Shown: positions 10,923-19,749 of the stretch, piece by piece
How the letters are laid out: every line of letters begins with the position of its first letter
How positions within the stretch are numbered: position 1 is the first letter of the stretch
Source: Adiantum capillus-veneris
Lineage: Eukaryota; Streptophyta; Polypodiopsida; Polypodiales; Pteridaceae
DNA: 64,000 nt
Reading direction: 5' to 3'
Assembly (NCBI GenBank): GCA_014529385.2
Contig: CM043950.1
Span: 82,904,843-82,968,842, forward strand
The notes under the pieces: generated by a model
The model's database searches: none
Told to the model about the DNA's origin: nothing
Seen by the model: the letters and a program-made list of their open reading frames with translations, nothing else
Made by a program: the position numbers and the translations under genes

Positions 10923-11354
10923 TCAAGGAAAGAGGATATTATATAAACCGGGTGGCCACCCTAAGGCTAGGCCTCTATCCTCATCATCTAGATAAATAAA
11001 ATCCTTGTCCGTGAGGCCATAGTCTTCCTCGGTCTCTATTAGTTCCTCTTCATCATCCTCTTGTGCAAGCATGCTAATCAAGAACCTCGCGATGCGTGGA
11101 TACTCATCTTGTGCAAAAGAATAAGCATGTGCCATTGGAGACACATTCGCTACTGGGTAGGGATCACTAGTTAGCCATAGACGTATCAGCCATTCTAACT
11201 CCTCAAAATTTCTCTCACATGCAAGGCTCTCTATCAAATCCCATTCGCAAGAAAGTATAGGGTAGCATACGTAGAACACTTGAGGAAAAGACAAAGGGTA
11301 CCTTTCATAAAAAATAGAAGTGCATGCCTCTGGTGAAGTAGCCATTTCTGACAA
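10923..11354 (-). CDS. Acidic 143-residue protein of unknown function in the 12.5 kb element
   Basis: This is an intact ORF in sense orientation, downstream of the polyprotein and in a different frame. That is the position where some gypsy lineages keep an env-like or accessory gene. The protein starts MSEMATSPEA. It has a Trp-rich middle (CEWDLIES, ELEWLIRLWL) and a strongly acidic tail (EDDEEELIETEEDYG, then YLDDEDRG). I see no signal peptide or membrane segment, so an envelope role is not supported. It matches no family I recognise. That it remains open while the polyprotein frame carries stops may be chance given its length. It could also be a separately expressed accessory protein. Confidence 0.5.
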   Translation of the reverse strand: MSEMATSPEACTSIFYERYPLSFPQVFYVCYPILSCEWDLIESLACERNFEELEWLIRLWLTSDPYPVANVSPMAHAYSFAQDEYPRIARFLISMLAQEDDEEELIETEEDYGLTDKDFIYLDDEDRGLALGWPPGLYNILFP

Positions 11355-11625
11355 GACAGATCGATTTGGTTAGGCCTTTAAAACATAAGAGTTGTTTTTG
11401 TGTGTTGCTTGAATTGACACGGTGAATTTGGACTTATATGTAAGATCTGATAGGGTGCTCTCTCGTTGCTAGTCGCTCTTGCTCTTTACTATTTTTGTTT
11501 TTTGTGAGTATAAGGCTATATATATACATTCCGTAAGATTGGAATTGAGAGGTCAGGGAGGAAGGTTGAGAGGGGAGCGAGTGAATGATAGATGTTAGCA
11601 AACACTCCCCCCTTCCTTGGGTAGA
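11355..11625. other. Spacer between polyprotein end and 143-residue ORF
   Basis: This is noncoding. A TATATATA run lies at 11518-11525. Nothing else is recognisable. Confidence 0.35.
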
Positions 11626-12840
11626 TCATACCTTTTGGAATGAGGTCGTCACCTTTTGAAACCAATTGTTCCAAGTTGTTATGGGTGAAGGTTTTAACCA
11701 ATAGTTTTCGACCGCCCTATGCGTTTCATCTAGTTGCAAGGGTGGTAAGGTACTCTCCCATGATTTTATTTGCAACGTTGTTGTAGGTGGTGAACTTACC
11801 CCGGGAGGTGCAAACTCTTTCGTGCTTGTATGGATATGTACAGTGGTAGGTGGAGGTTGTGTCGAAGCTTCTATTTGCGTATAGGAACTACATGAAGAGC
11901 AAGAAGCTTCATTTGATTTCCCTGTTCCTGAGCTAGGTGGAACAATTCGTTCTTTCTTTGGTACCCAAACTAGCTCTAGATCGGGTGTGTAACATTCCAT
12001 GATTTTTTCCTTTCCGCGATTTTCAATTTGTTTTGGAGCCACAGGATTGGGTTTACATGGGCCAAGTGACAGGTAAGAGTACACTTTACGTTTGGGCACC
12101 CAGATTTGATCATTTCCTTCATAGTATCCTTGGGATTCCAATAGTCGTTTAGGAATCCAACGCAACGTTTCTTTACATTTCTTGGAGTGAGTGGGATGGT
12201 TCTTACTAGGTTTCCCTTTTTTTGCATCAACCATGCTCACTACAGAGGCTTTAGGGACCCACTTGTATGTTTTCTCTGTTATATTAGGATGGTTCTTGTG
12301 TGTCTCAAGCTTTCTTTCAACTACATCAGTTGAAGCTCTAGAGAGTTGGGCTATGGGGACGTATGGTTCAACCTCCTGGACATGCAATGTCTTGGGTTTT
12401 ATTTCCTTAGGCAATATCTCAGGGACTATGGCTTGAGTGGTAGGGCTAAGAGTTGGTTTTTGCGTTGTGACACCCCCAGTCCCCCAATCAATAGTGCATT
12501 TGGTGGCTATCATCCACGTGCGGCCTAGGTTTATATTACCCTCCATAGTTCTAGTAGGCATGACCAAAAAGTCTTGAGCTACAATTCCATTGTCATAACT
12601 GACAGAAGTGTGCCAGATTCCAAAAACCGTAGTTTTTTTCTTGTTGACACCCTTGACTTGGATAATACTCTCAGATAGAGGTGGCTTCCCTAACTGACAC
12701 CACACCCCATAGGATAGCAAATTATGTTTAGCACCCGTGTCCAATAAGGCGTTATATAGCAATTTTCCATAGGCACTATTTAACTCGATAGCGTATCGTA
12801 GAGGTGTGTCAGAGTCCAACCCATCCTCTTCGATTTCCAC
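11626..12840 (-). CDS. Second retropepsin-like domain plus W-[V/I]-P-K repeat region, C-terminal extension of the gypsy polyprotein
   Basis: This 404-residue segment continues the integrase frame after one TGA at 12898-12900. Residues 20-120 look like a retropepsin: LLYNALLDTGAKHNLLS has the DTGA active-site motif (D34), and NINLGRTWM (about 102-110) is the hydrophobic-hydrophobic-Gly turn before IDW. It parallels the upstream protease at 14860-16653, sharing GKPxLS..I.VK and LGRxxM....DW. Unlike that copy (DGGA), it has the canonical D-T-G-A. Residues 194-295 hold four W-[V/I]-P-K motifs (194, 228, 247, 292) in Lys/Pro-rich sequence. A Ser/Thr/Pro-rich tail follows. Proteases normally precede RT in gypsy elements, so this placement is odd. 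The function is inferred from motifs only. Confidence 0.65.
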   Translation of the reverse strand: MEIEEDGLDSDTPLRYAIELNSAYGKLLYNALLDTGAKHNLLSYGVWCQLGKPPLSESIIQVKGVNKKKTTVFGIWHTSVSYDNGIVAQDFLVMPTRTMEGNINLGRTWMIATKCTIDWGTGGVTTQKPTLSPTTQAIVPEILPKEIKPKTLHVQEVEPYVPIAQLSRASTDVVERKLETHKNHPNITEKTYKWVPKASVVSMVDAKKGKPSKNHPTHSKKCKETLRWIPKRLLESQGYYEGNDQIWVPKRKVYSYLSLGPCKPNPVAPKQIENRGKEKIMECYTPDLELVWVPKKERIVPPSSGTGKSNEASCSSCSSYTQIEASTQPPPTTVHIHTSTKEFAPPGVSSPPTTTLQIKSWESTLPPLQLDETHRAVENYWLKPSPITTWNNWFQKVTTSFQKV

Positions 12841-12897
12841 GTGGAATACATTTGTGACTCCAAGGTTAGCCTCTCGTTTTTGTCTTATACGTTGTTG

Positions 12898-13479
12898 TCA
12901 CTCCTTAGCCTCAGCTTGAGCTTGTATCTTGTTTAACTCGGTTTGTGCTTTGGCGGCCTTCTTTTGATGAATGGCCCGTAGTTCTTCTTGGCTTAAAGGA
13001 TCATAATATCTTTTGAATTTACTCCCATTGAGGAATCCAATGGTTTCAACTCCATCAAGAGTTTCCACACGAAGGATACCTTGTGGGATAATTTCACATA
13101 CTCTATATGGTCCTTTACCAGCATATTTCAACTTTTTCTTCTCTTTACATACTCCATACATAAGGACTTTATCACCAACTTTGATGTCCTTGTCCTTCAC
13201 ATGGCGATCAAACCACTTCTTTCTCCTATCCTTTTCCACAAGAGCATTTTGCACAGCCAACTGTCTCTCTTCGTCTAGTTTTTCTAAGATATACAAACGC
13301 TCGGTTAAGGGGTTACCATTCCATCCTTCTTGCGAAGCTACCCTAAGACTAGGAATGATAAACTCCCAAGGCTTGTTTACCAGATACAACAACGCTTGAT
13401 GGTCCACATAAAATACAAACTTGTTTGCCAGAAGGTAATAGCGAAATTTCTTTATTGCATAAACTATTGCCAAACCTTC
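12898..13479 (-). pseudogene. RNase H end fused to integrase C-terminal domain; integrase core deleted
   Basis: The first 35 codons finish the RNase H (FRYYLLANKFVFYVDHQALLYLVNKP). Without a frame change the protein then enters EFIIPSLRVA...LTERLYILEKLDEER, which in gypsy elements lies after the integrase DDE core. KVGDKVLMYG and LRVETLDGVETIGFLNGSK follow as the integrase C-terminal domain. The rest of RNase H, the HHCC zinc finger and the whole DDE core are absent. The join is near 13360-13370. The TGA at 13480-13482 that separates this from the RT segment sits where the family has Arg (TTE-R-EGLA), so it is probably CGA to TGA. Confidence 0.85.
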
Positions 13480-14859
13480 TCACTCTGTAGTGGTGTAGTT
13501 CCTTTCAACATCGTTCAATTGACGGATTGCAAAGCTAATGTGATAGTCCAATTTATGTTCTCCTGGTTGAGTGAGGACACATCCAATAGCAAAGTTTGAT
13601 GCATCAATATGCACATGGAAAATGACATCCCAGTTAGGTGTCCTTAAAATCGGAGCACTTGCTAGTGTTTTCTTCAATTGTTCATAGGCCTGGTCACACT
13701 CTTCAGTCCATTTAAATTCAATGAGAAGCTTGTACAAAGGATGTGCTATCTCAGCGAAAAATAAAATAAACCGTCGATAATAACCCACGTGTCCCATGAA
13801 CCTTTGAACTCCCTTGTAATTGGTTGGTGGTGGTAACTCTAGAATCACTTTAATTTTTCTCTCATCGGTTGAGATACCATTCTTGGATACTATATGCCCT
13901 AAAATAACTCCATGCTTGACCCAAAATTGGCATTTGAACGGGTTCAATGAGATACGATATAACCTACACTTTTCAAACACCTTCCCCAAACATGATAGAT
14001 GTTCTTTCCAAGAAGAGTAAACACAAAGGTCGTCTAAGAAAGCTTCACAAAACTCTCTCAAATATTCTTTAAAACCAGTGTTTATTAATCGTTGGAATGT
14101 AGCAGGGGCATTTGTTAAGCCAAAAGCCATCACATGAAATGCAAACACGCCAAATTCTGTGATGAAGGCAGTTTTAGCTTGGTCCTCTAGCGCTATCGTG
14201 ATTTGGTTGTAGCCTGAGTACCCATCTAGAAAGCTGTAAGCTTCCTTGCCTGCAACTCTTTCGAGTACATGTTCGGAATAATGTAGGGGGTAATGGTCTC
14301 TTCTAGTAGCTGCATTAACTTTTTTGAGGTCCACGCACACCCTGCGTTTCCCATTCTTTTTTGGCACGATAACTATTGGAGACACCCATTCAGAGTGTTC
14401 AATAGGATATATAAACCCACATTTGATAAGATTTTCTAGTTCTTCTTGAATGATCTTTGCGTACTTAGGATTCATCGCGTAGGGTCTTTGTTGTACGGGC
14501 TTCGCAGTGCTAATCATAGGGATTGTATGTTGGACCACAGAAGGTGGAACACCTTTCATATCATGGTATGTCCAAGCGAATACGTCCTTGAATTCCTTGA
14601 GAAGCTCTTTGAGGACCGCCTCTTCAACTTCTGTGAGGTCTTGGGCAGTAAAAACAGGTTTTGATTCTTCACCGGGGTCAGCTAATTCTATTTCTTTAAC
14701 TATTGCCGGACCATCATAGATTCCATTATTCCCATCGATAGGTATTCTTTGGGCTTTTGTGTACACAACCTTTACTTCCCCTGTGGTGTAAGATATGAAA
14801 TGTTCTGGTGCAGGATGCAAGTCTGTGGATTCTGGTTGTGCTTTGGTTTGTGCTTCCAT
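13480..14859 (-). CDS. Reverse transcriptase and start of RNase H of the 12.5 kb gypsy element
   Basis: This 459-residue open segment copies the element RNA into DNA. It has the gypsy RT order: PKKNGKRRVCVDLKKVN (about 167-182), FLDGYSGYNQI (210-220), FGLTNAPATFQ (246-256), and the catalytic box FLDDLCVYS (274-282, the YxDD equivalent). The thumb follows, and RNase H begins with HVHIDASNFAIGCVL (D419). It begins with ATG directly after a TAA (14860-14862) that ends the protease segment in the same frame. That TAA may be a mutated CAA, since the protein reads smoothly across it. The segment ends at TGA 13480. Confidence 0.92.
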   Translation of the reverse strand: MEAQTKAQPESTDLHPAPEHFISYTTGEVKVVYTKAQRIPIDGNNGIYDGPAIVKEIELADPGEESKPVFTAQDLTEVEEAVLKELLKEFKDVFAWTYHDMKGVPPSVVQHTIPMISTAKPVQQRPYAMNPKYAKIIQEELENLIKCGFIYPIEHSEWVSPIVIVPKKNGKRRVCVDLKKVNAATRRDHYPLHYSEHVLERVAGKEAYSFLDGYSGYNQITIALEDQAKTAFITEFGVFAFHVMAFGLTNAPATFQRLINTGFKEYLREFCEAFLDDLCVYSSWKEHLSCLGKVFEKCRLYRISLNPFKCQFWVKHGVILGHIVSKNGISTDERKIKVILELPPPTNYKGVQRFMGHVGYYRRFILFFAEIAHPLYKLLIEFKWTEECDQAYEQLKKTLASAPILRTPNWDVIFHVHIDASNFAIGCVLTQPGEHKLDYHISFAIRQLNDVERNYTTTE

Positions 14860-16722
14860 TTATGCTTTCTTGTGTTGTCGAGCTAACTCTTGGTTTTGAC
14901 GCCTCCTTGCAGTGCGGCTCAACTTTGGCTTGTCTATGATCTCTAATTGGGCTATGTCATGGGGTCGTGGTCTACACCACATAACATTTTGGAGATATTC
15001 ACCCCAATTGTCTACCAATTTTCGATGAGCATCACATGCTCCTATATAACTGAGCCATTCTGCTGAGGATCTCTTCTTTTTTATCCTAGCACGTACATTG
15101 GCTCGATATCGACGCCTCTTAAGGTTTCTCTTTTTCTTATTTGAGACCTGCTTTTGATTTGCATTTAGATCTGGCTCACCTAAGGAGTCCTCTTTGGTGT
15201 CCTCTTCACTCTCGGGGGAGCTATCATCGATTGATGTGCTCGGTCCTTCCGAATGTTTTGACTCTGAACTTGCTCCACTCTCTAATTCATGAGATTCAGA
15301 ATCCGTTTCACTCTGGGAGTCAGTGTCCAAGTCGTGTTGGTCAAAGTCTTCTATTGAGCTATCGGTGTCACTGTCAGATTGGTCCACAATTGCCTTGCCC
15401 TTAGAAGATGCATGTATGGCACTTATCATGTTCAGAGGTGCAATTTGTGGTACCTTTTCCCCCTCTAGTGTGACCCAAGTGGTCCCTCTATTTCCCCAGG
15501 TATCTATGGTTGCAGCTAGGTGTACCCAGTCTACGTTGTCTAATTCCGTCATACCCGGTAACACATCCATGTAAGGAGAATCTTGGCCAATGTCTGTATC
15601 CTTCTTACAAGTGTAACAATATTGTAGTGGGGCCGAGAGAACTCTGGTGTCAGAGCGATGATCAATAATGGTTTTACTCCCTAAGGGGTGTACCTTACCA
15701 GTCACCAAATCCACTCTAAGGACAGAGTCTTGGAATTGCAAATAGACATGATTTTTAGACCAATCATGAACCATTTGTGCTTCCCTCATGAATGGTCGTC
15801 CTAAAATCATTTCATATGACATAAGGTGTTTAGAGAAATCCATTACAATGAATGTATGTCGTACCTTGTGTCCTAGAACTTTGATCTTAAGATCCTTGAG
15901 CATCCCCATAGGTTTGGCTATGGTACCATTTGCCATCTTTACCACAATGTTAGTAACACTGAGGCGGGGTTTTCCCATGGATTCCCAACAATCTTTTGTA
16001 ACGATGCTAACTCCCGCACCACCATCAAGAATTTCCTTTATAGTTAATCCCTTGGTAGTGATGGGTAGGGTCGCATTAGACTCGTCGCCTTCAAAATACT
16101 GCCCTAATTCGTTAATGGGTACCTCGATCACAGACTCGTGTCCATCTAAGTCAAGTGATTGCACATGATTTTCCTCATCAATCATAATCGAGCCAGGCCT
16201 ATTTGGTTGCGCAAACTGCGGTAATCCCGTTCGTAGCTCTCCGTTAAGGAATGCTCGAAGTGCAAGGAATAACTCAGGATCTCCATACAGCTTTGCTATG
16301 ATCGTGGTTCGGACCTCAGAAGACATGAAGTCCACTAGTTTGGAAACATTCATTGGCATTTTGCAGGGTGTAGGTCCTTGACTAGGAACTGGTGAGGATG
16401 GAATCTCATATTCCTCAATGGGATCAGGTATTCCTTCGTTAAACATCCTTTCCAACAAGAAAGGTGTATGCTCACTTTCTGATGTCCCGTCCTCACTCCC
16501 TTCTTGGATGATACTAGATATGGCTAACGGTCTATGGTTCATGTGGGGTGGATGAACTTGCGTGGGAAACACCGTGTCATGAATTTTGACATGCATGGGT
16601 TCTGGTTCTAGTTTCCTTTGAGTCTCCTCCACTAAACCTCTTAGATGTTTCACCTGCTCAATCTCGTCTACTGGATTTTGGTACGTCCCAATCTTCTTTT
16701 TACGATTCTTCCCTTTTTGCCC
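14860..16722 (-). CDS. Protease segment of the 12.5 kb gypsy element with acidic linker and basic patch
   Basis: This stretch is in frame with gag, following a TAG at 16723-16725. The retropepsin lies at about residues 195-305 counted from codon 16653: EILDGGAGVSIV (D210, with DGGA where DSGA or DTGA is usual) and EMILGRPFM (281-289). Between protease and RT there is an unusually long linker of about 290 residues. It is Ser/Asp/Glu-rich at first (about 415-510), then carries a strongly basic KKKRNLKRRRYR run that resembles a nuclear-localisation signal. The protease would cut Gag and Pol. Its weaker active-site motif contrasts with the DTGA of the downstream copy. Confidence 0.85.
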   Translation of the reverse strand, partial: GQKGKNRKKKIGTYQNPVDEIEQVKHLRGLVEETQRKLEPEPMHVKIHDTVFPTQVHPPHMNHRPLAISSIIQEGSEDGTSESEHTPFLLERMFNEGIPDPIEEYEIPSSPVPSQGPTPCKMPMNVSKLVDFMSSEVRTTIIAKLYGDPELFLALRAFLNGELRTGLPQFAQPNRPGSIMIDEENHVQSLDLDGHESVIEVPINELGQYFEGDESNATLPITTKGLTIKEILDGGAGVSIVTKDCWESMGKPRLSVTNIVVKMANGTIAKPMGMLKDLKIKVLGHKVRHTFIVMDFSKHLMSYEMILGRPFMREAQMVHDWSKNHVYLQFQDSVLRVDLVTGKVHPLGSKTIIDHRSDTRVLSAPLQYCYTCKKDTDIGQDSPYMDVLPGMTELDNVDWVHLAATIDTWGNRGTTWVTLEGEKVPQIAPLNMISAIHASSKGKAIVDQSDSDTDSSIEDFDQHDLDTDSQSETDSESHELESGASSESKHSEGPSTSIDDSSPESEEDTKEDSLGEPDLNANQKQVSNKKKRNLKRRRYRANVRARIKKKRSSAEWLSYIGACDAHRKLVDNWGEYLQNVMWCRPRPHDIAQLEIIDKPKLSRTARRRQNQELARQHKKA

Positions 16723-18690
16723 CTACGGTTTATCTTGGGGGTCTTGGATTGGATTTGGAAACACTTGTGGTGTTTTCAGAGGCTCTTTATGGTTTTCTCT
16801 TATTCGGTTTTCATTTGGTTCCATGTTACGGTTTTCTTTGTCGGTCTTTCCCTTTGTGGTATTGGTTCTAGTCTCCATTGTCTCGATTGAATCTGAATCA
16901 TCCTCGAGGTCATTCATATACACGGGGTCATCTCCTGTTCCTATGTTTGTTTTGGAACTTGGCTTTGAATTTCCCGTATTCTGCGACCTCTTCCTTCGTG
17001 TCTTCTTTTTCTTTGCTTGGATAACTGACGCGGTATCTCTCTCTTCGAGGATATGGCATGGCCCTTGAAGCATGGACCGTGTAATCGCATAAGCGGGTGC
17101 GACGGGTGGTATTGGCGATGTCACACTAGCAATTTCGACCAAATTTAGGGGTGTGATTTTATGCGCATTTGGGTTATAGGGGCATTGGGCAATCAAGTGA
17201 TCTATGCCACAATGATTACATGTGAGTATTGGCATTGCAGACGTGCTCCCTTGATTCATTTGCATCTGTGCAGCATTCTTTTGCAGCCTAATAGGGCACT
17301 CCGCTGCCCGATGTGGTCCACCACACTCGTAGCATTGAAGAGGTGGCCTCCTAGCCTGGGTGTTGATATTTTGACCTCTGGATGCGAGAGCAGCAGCTTG
17401 ATAAACCGGCTTGACTTGCCCCCAACAATCTTCCATGTAGTATATAGGACACTCTTCCAATGTATCAAGTCCGTAGGCAATACTAGTGTCTATTTCCTCA
17501 CGGCCATCTGCATAAGCATTTGATGGCTCGCAACCCACTTGGTTCATAGGGGCGACTCTTGGATGCGGGGGCTGCAGTCCTAGCACAGGAGGTGGTAGCG
17601 GTGTAGCTTGTACAACATTTTGAGATCTAGGGACCATGTGTTGCGGTAGTTGCTCAACAGGTGGAGCAGGCATCAATACAAGAGCTCGAGGTGCATCCGT
17701 CCAGGCTACAGGTGGTCTATTTGCCATCATAAGTTTGATCATTAAACAATCCTCAGCTTGGTGACCATACCTACCACATGCGTTGCAAGTTCCATTAAAT
17801 TTTACTCTAAACGTAGGGCACTCACTAGTGCTATGTGGACCTAAGCAAATGGAACACCATTGTTGCTCCTTTTTTGGATACATGTGACTATTTTGAGGGG
17901 GTCGATTATCCTTAAGAGACTCTTGGATTGCCTTGGTGAGGTTTGTCAAGAATGTCTCAAATACCTTTGGCTCATTGGCAATGGGCTTTGCAGCCATGGG
18001 TTCATACTCAATGGCTTGTGAGCTAGTGGATCTCGTGTCAGTAGACACCCTCATGCCTGCTATCATCAAGTTGTCCTCTAATTGGATTGCATTGGCAGTG
18101 ACATCTTCCCAGGTTGTGATACCTCTAATCACTAGTCCATTATAGATTCCTTCATTCCTCAACCCTCGGATGAATCGATCAAGCAGTTGGTTATTGTTGA
18201 AGCGCTCATTTACAGGGCAGCGAGAGTTTAAGTGCTTTAGACGACTAATGAAGTCCCTTACTGACTCTCCTTCCTTACGTTCGGCCTTCTGTAGCTGAGA
18301 TGCTACACCCCAAAGCACACCTTCTCGTATGTACTCCTTTAGAAACAACCTTCGAAGGGTAGGGTAGATTGTTTTCTCGTCCACCCTTAGGGTTCTATAC
18401 CAATCTCCAGCCTTCCCACTTAATGTCAAGCTTAAGGCATTGCACTTATGTAGTTCGTTGCGTTCCCCTAAGGAATCACATACTTGTTCAAACACTTGAA
18501 TGTGTTTTCTAGCATCTTCGTCCCCATTGAATTTTTGCGTGAGTTTGGCAATTTGTATTGCCTTACTTCTAGGCTCTCTATCACATGCATGACGCATATT
18601 TTCCGCGATAGATCGACCTATGGTTTGAGCAAACGCTGCCAAGTCACCTATGTGAGGAGGCAGGGCCGGTGGAGGTACTCTTTGAATCAT
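16723..18690 (-). CDS. Gag (capsid and nucleocapsid) with four zinc knuckles
   Basis: A 655-residue segment. Residues 45-210 match the retrotransposon gag capsid domain (AGDWYRTL, LFLKEYIREG, ESVRDFISRLKHLN, LLDRFIRGL). The nucleocapsid has four CCHC-type knuckles: C279-C291, C302-C315, C453-C465 and C491-C503. The second has normal CX2CX4HX4C spacing; the other three are CX2CX3HX4C, one residue short. The two pairs are separated by about 140 Pro-rich residues. The C-terminus is Lys/Asp/Asn-rich. It ends at TAG 16723-16725, in frame with the protease segment. Confidence 0.92.
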   Translation of the reverse strand: MIQRVPPPALPPHIGDLAAFAQTIGRSIAENMRHACDREPRSKAIQIAKLTQKFNGDEDARKHIQVFEQVCDSLGERNELHKCNALSLTLSGKAGDWYRTLRVDEKTIYPTLRRLFLKEYIREGVLWGVASQLQKAERKEGESVRDFISRLKHLNSRCPVNERFNNNQLLDRFIRGLRNEGIYNGLVIRGITTWEDVTANAIQLEDNLMIAGMRVSTDTRSTSSQAIEYEPMAAKPIANEPKVFETFLTNLTKAIQESLKDNRPPQNSHMYPKKEQQWCSICLGPHSTSECPTFRVKFNGTCNACGRYGHQAEDCLMIKLMMANRPPVAWTDAPRALVLMPAPPVEQLPQHMVPRSQNVVQATPLPPPVLGLQPPHPRVAPMNQVGCEPSNAYADGREEIDTSIAYGLDTLEECPIYYMEDCWGQVKPVYQAAALASRGQNINTQARRPPLQCYECGGPHRAAECPIRLQKNAAQMQMNQGSTSAMPILTCNHCGIDHLIAQCPYNPNAHKITPLNLVEIASVTSPIPPVAPAYAITRSMLQGPCHILEERDTASVIQAKKKKTRRKRSQNTGNSKPSSKTNIGTGDDPVYMNDLEDDSDSIETMETRTNTTKGKTDKENRNMEPNENRIRENHKEPLKTPQVFPNPIQDPQDKP

Positions 18691-18792
18691 ATGTGGGAGA
18701 GGGACGGGTACCGGTCGGGTACCGGTCTTGGCATATGTGTGGATGATGCAGGATATGGAACATAACCGGGCATAGGTCCACTCGGATAAGGG

Positions 18793-19749
18793 CTAGGGAG
18801 CGGCACTCGAGGAGCATAAACAAGTGGTACAATTGGAGGTGTGGGAGCCATGTTGTGCATAAGGGGCTAGAGGCACATACAGTCGAGGCCCCATATTAGG
18901 TACTACGACACTAGGTAGTGGCACTGCGCTAACCGTAGATGTCATCGGTACATTCTCTATCAAGCTTATCCCTGGAGTGAGCACTGTGTTTTCCTTAATA
19001 GAGGGTTGAGCCAAGTTAGGGAAGCTAAAGTTGTCGCTCGGAGGCTCAGATTGCATAGAGACCCCAGGTGAAATGACGTAAGATGGGTCTATGGGGCTCA
19101 TTAGAGGAGTCTCCATTTGTGATAGAGTAGGCTGTTGAGCCTTGCTCGTATCCAGAAATCTCATGGGGCCAGTTGAGAGTATATTTACCCCTCGGTTTTG
19201 CCTTTTTGATTGAATAATGCCATGGATAACATTACAGGTCATTTTCTGTTGATCTTCGATGCTCGTGGCACTAGAGGTGGATTGTACAATCTCTATCCAT
19301 CCTACATGGTAGGCGTGGCCAGAGTGTAGATCCGTCAACACATCAGTGTGGAGGTCGTATGTCCAATGATCATTAATGAACAATCCTTCTAGAGTCGACG
19401 TGTTAACGGTTTCTTGTGAGGTAGAAGCAATGTTGCTCCTAGTGGTTTTACTTGTTACCAACGGTACTCTAGAGGGAACTTCTGAAGGAGGCAGCTCAAC
19501 AGGGCCTTCTTGGTAAGAAGTTGGCAGGATATCCACATGGACACTCTTTGGGGGTGTGGGGTCCACGTGCGATGTGAAAGGAGAGTCCACTTCCCCACCT
19601 CCTTCGTGTGCTTCATTTGCATCAGGTTCCGAGCGAGTAGCTCTACCTAATGTTTCCATGAAACGGCTAAACATACTAGTACTAGGCTGTGGAGCTTTGG
19701 GAGGTGCGTGGCCTTCTCTCTCAGTGTTTTGGGTAGGGTATGCTTCCAT
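18793..19749 (-). pseudogene. N-terminal part of Gag, separated by compensating frameshifts
   Basis: 318 open residues starting MEAYPTQNTE in the same frame as the capsid segment, ending at TAG 18793-18795. Between about 18840 and 18700 the sensible reading is in a neighbouring frame, which gives a Pro/Tyr/Ser-rich linker (PSPYPSGPMPGYVPYP). Two compensating small indels have therefore broken one long Gag. The region is Ser/Thr/Pro-rich with no domain I recognise. An extra ORF before gag also occurs in Ogre-like elements, but the shared frame favours an N-terminal Gag extension. Confidence 0.6.

Noticed and set aside
10923-11354. 143-residue ORF as an envelope gene
   Set aside because: There is no signal peptide, transmembrane segment or furin-like site; only its position suggests env.
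13013-13399. Plus-strand ORFs opposite pol segments throughout 12-20 kb and 36-41 kb
   Set aside because: They are antisense shadows of gag and pol.
16720-16728. TAG between gag and protease as programmed stop-codon readthrough
   Set aside because: The context (TAG GGG CAA) is tempting, and gag and protease share a frame. But other TAG, TAA and TGA codons interrupt the same frame downstream, and all look like mutated Gln or Arg codons. A special role for this one is not supported.
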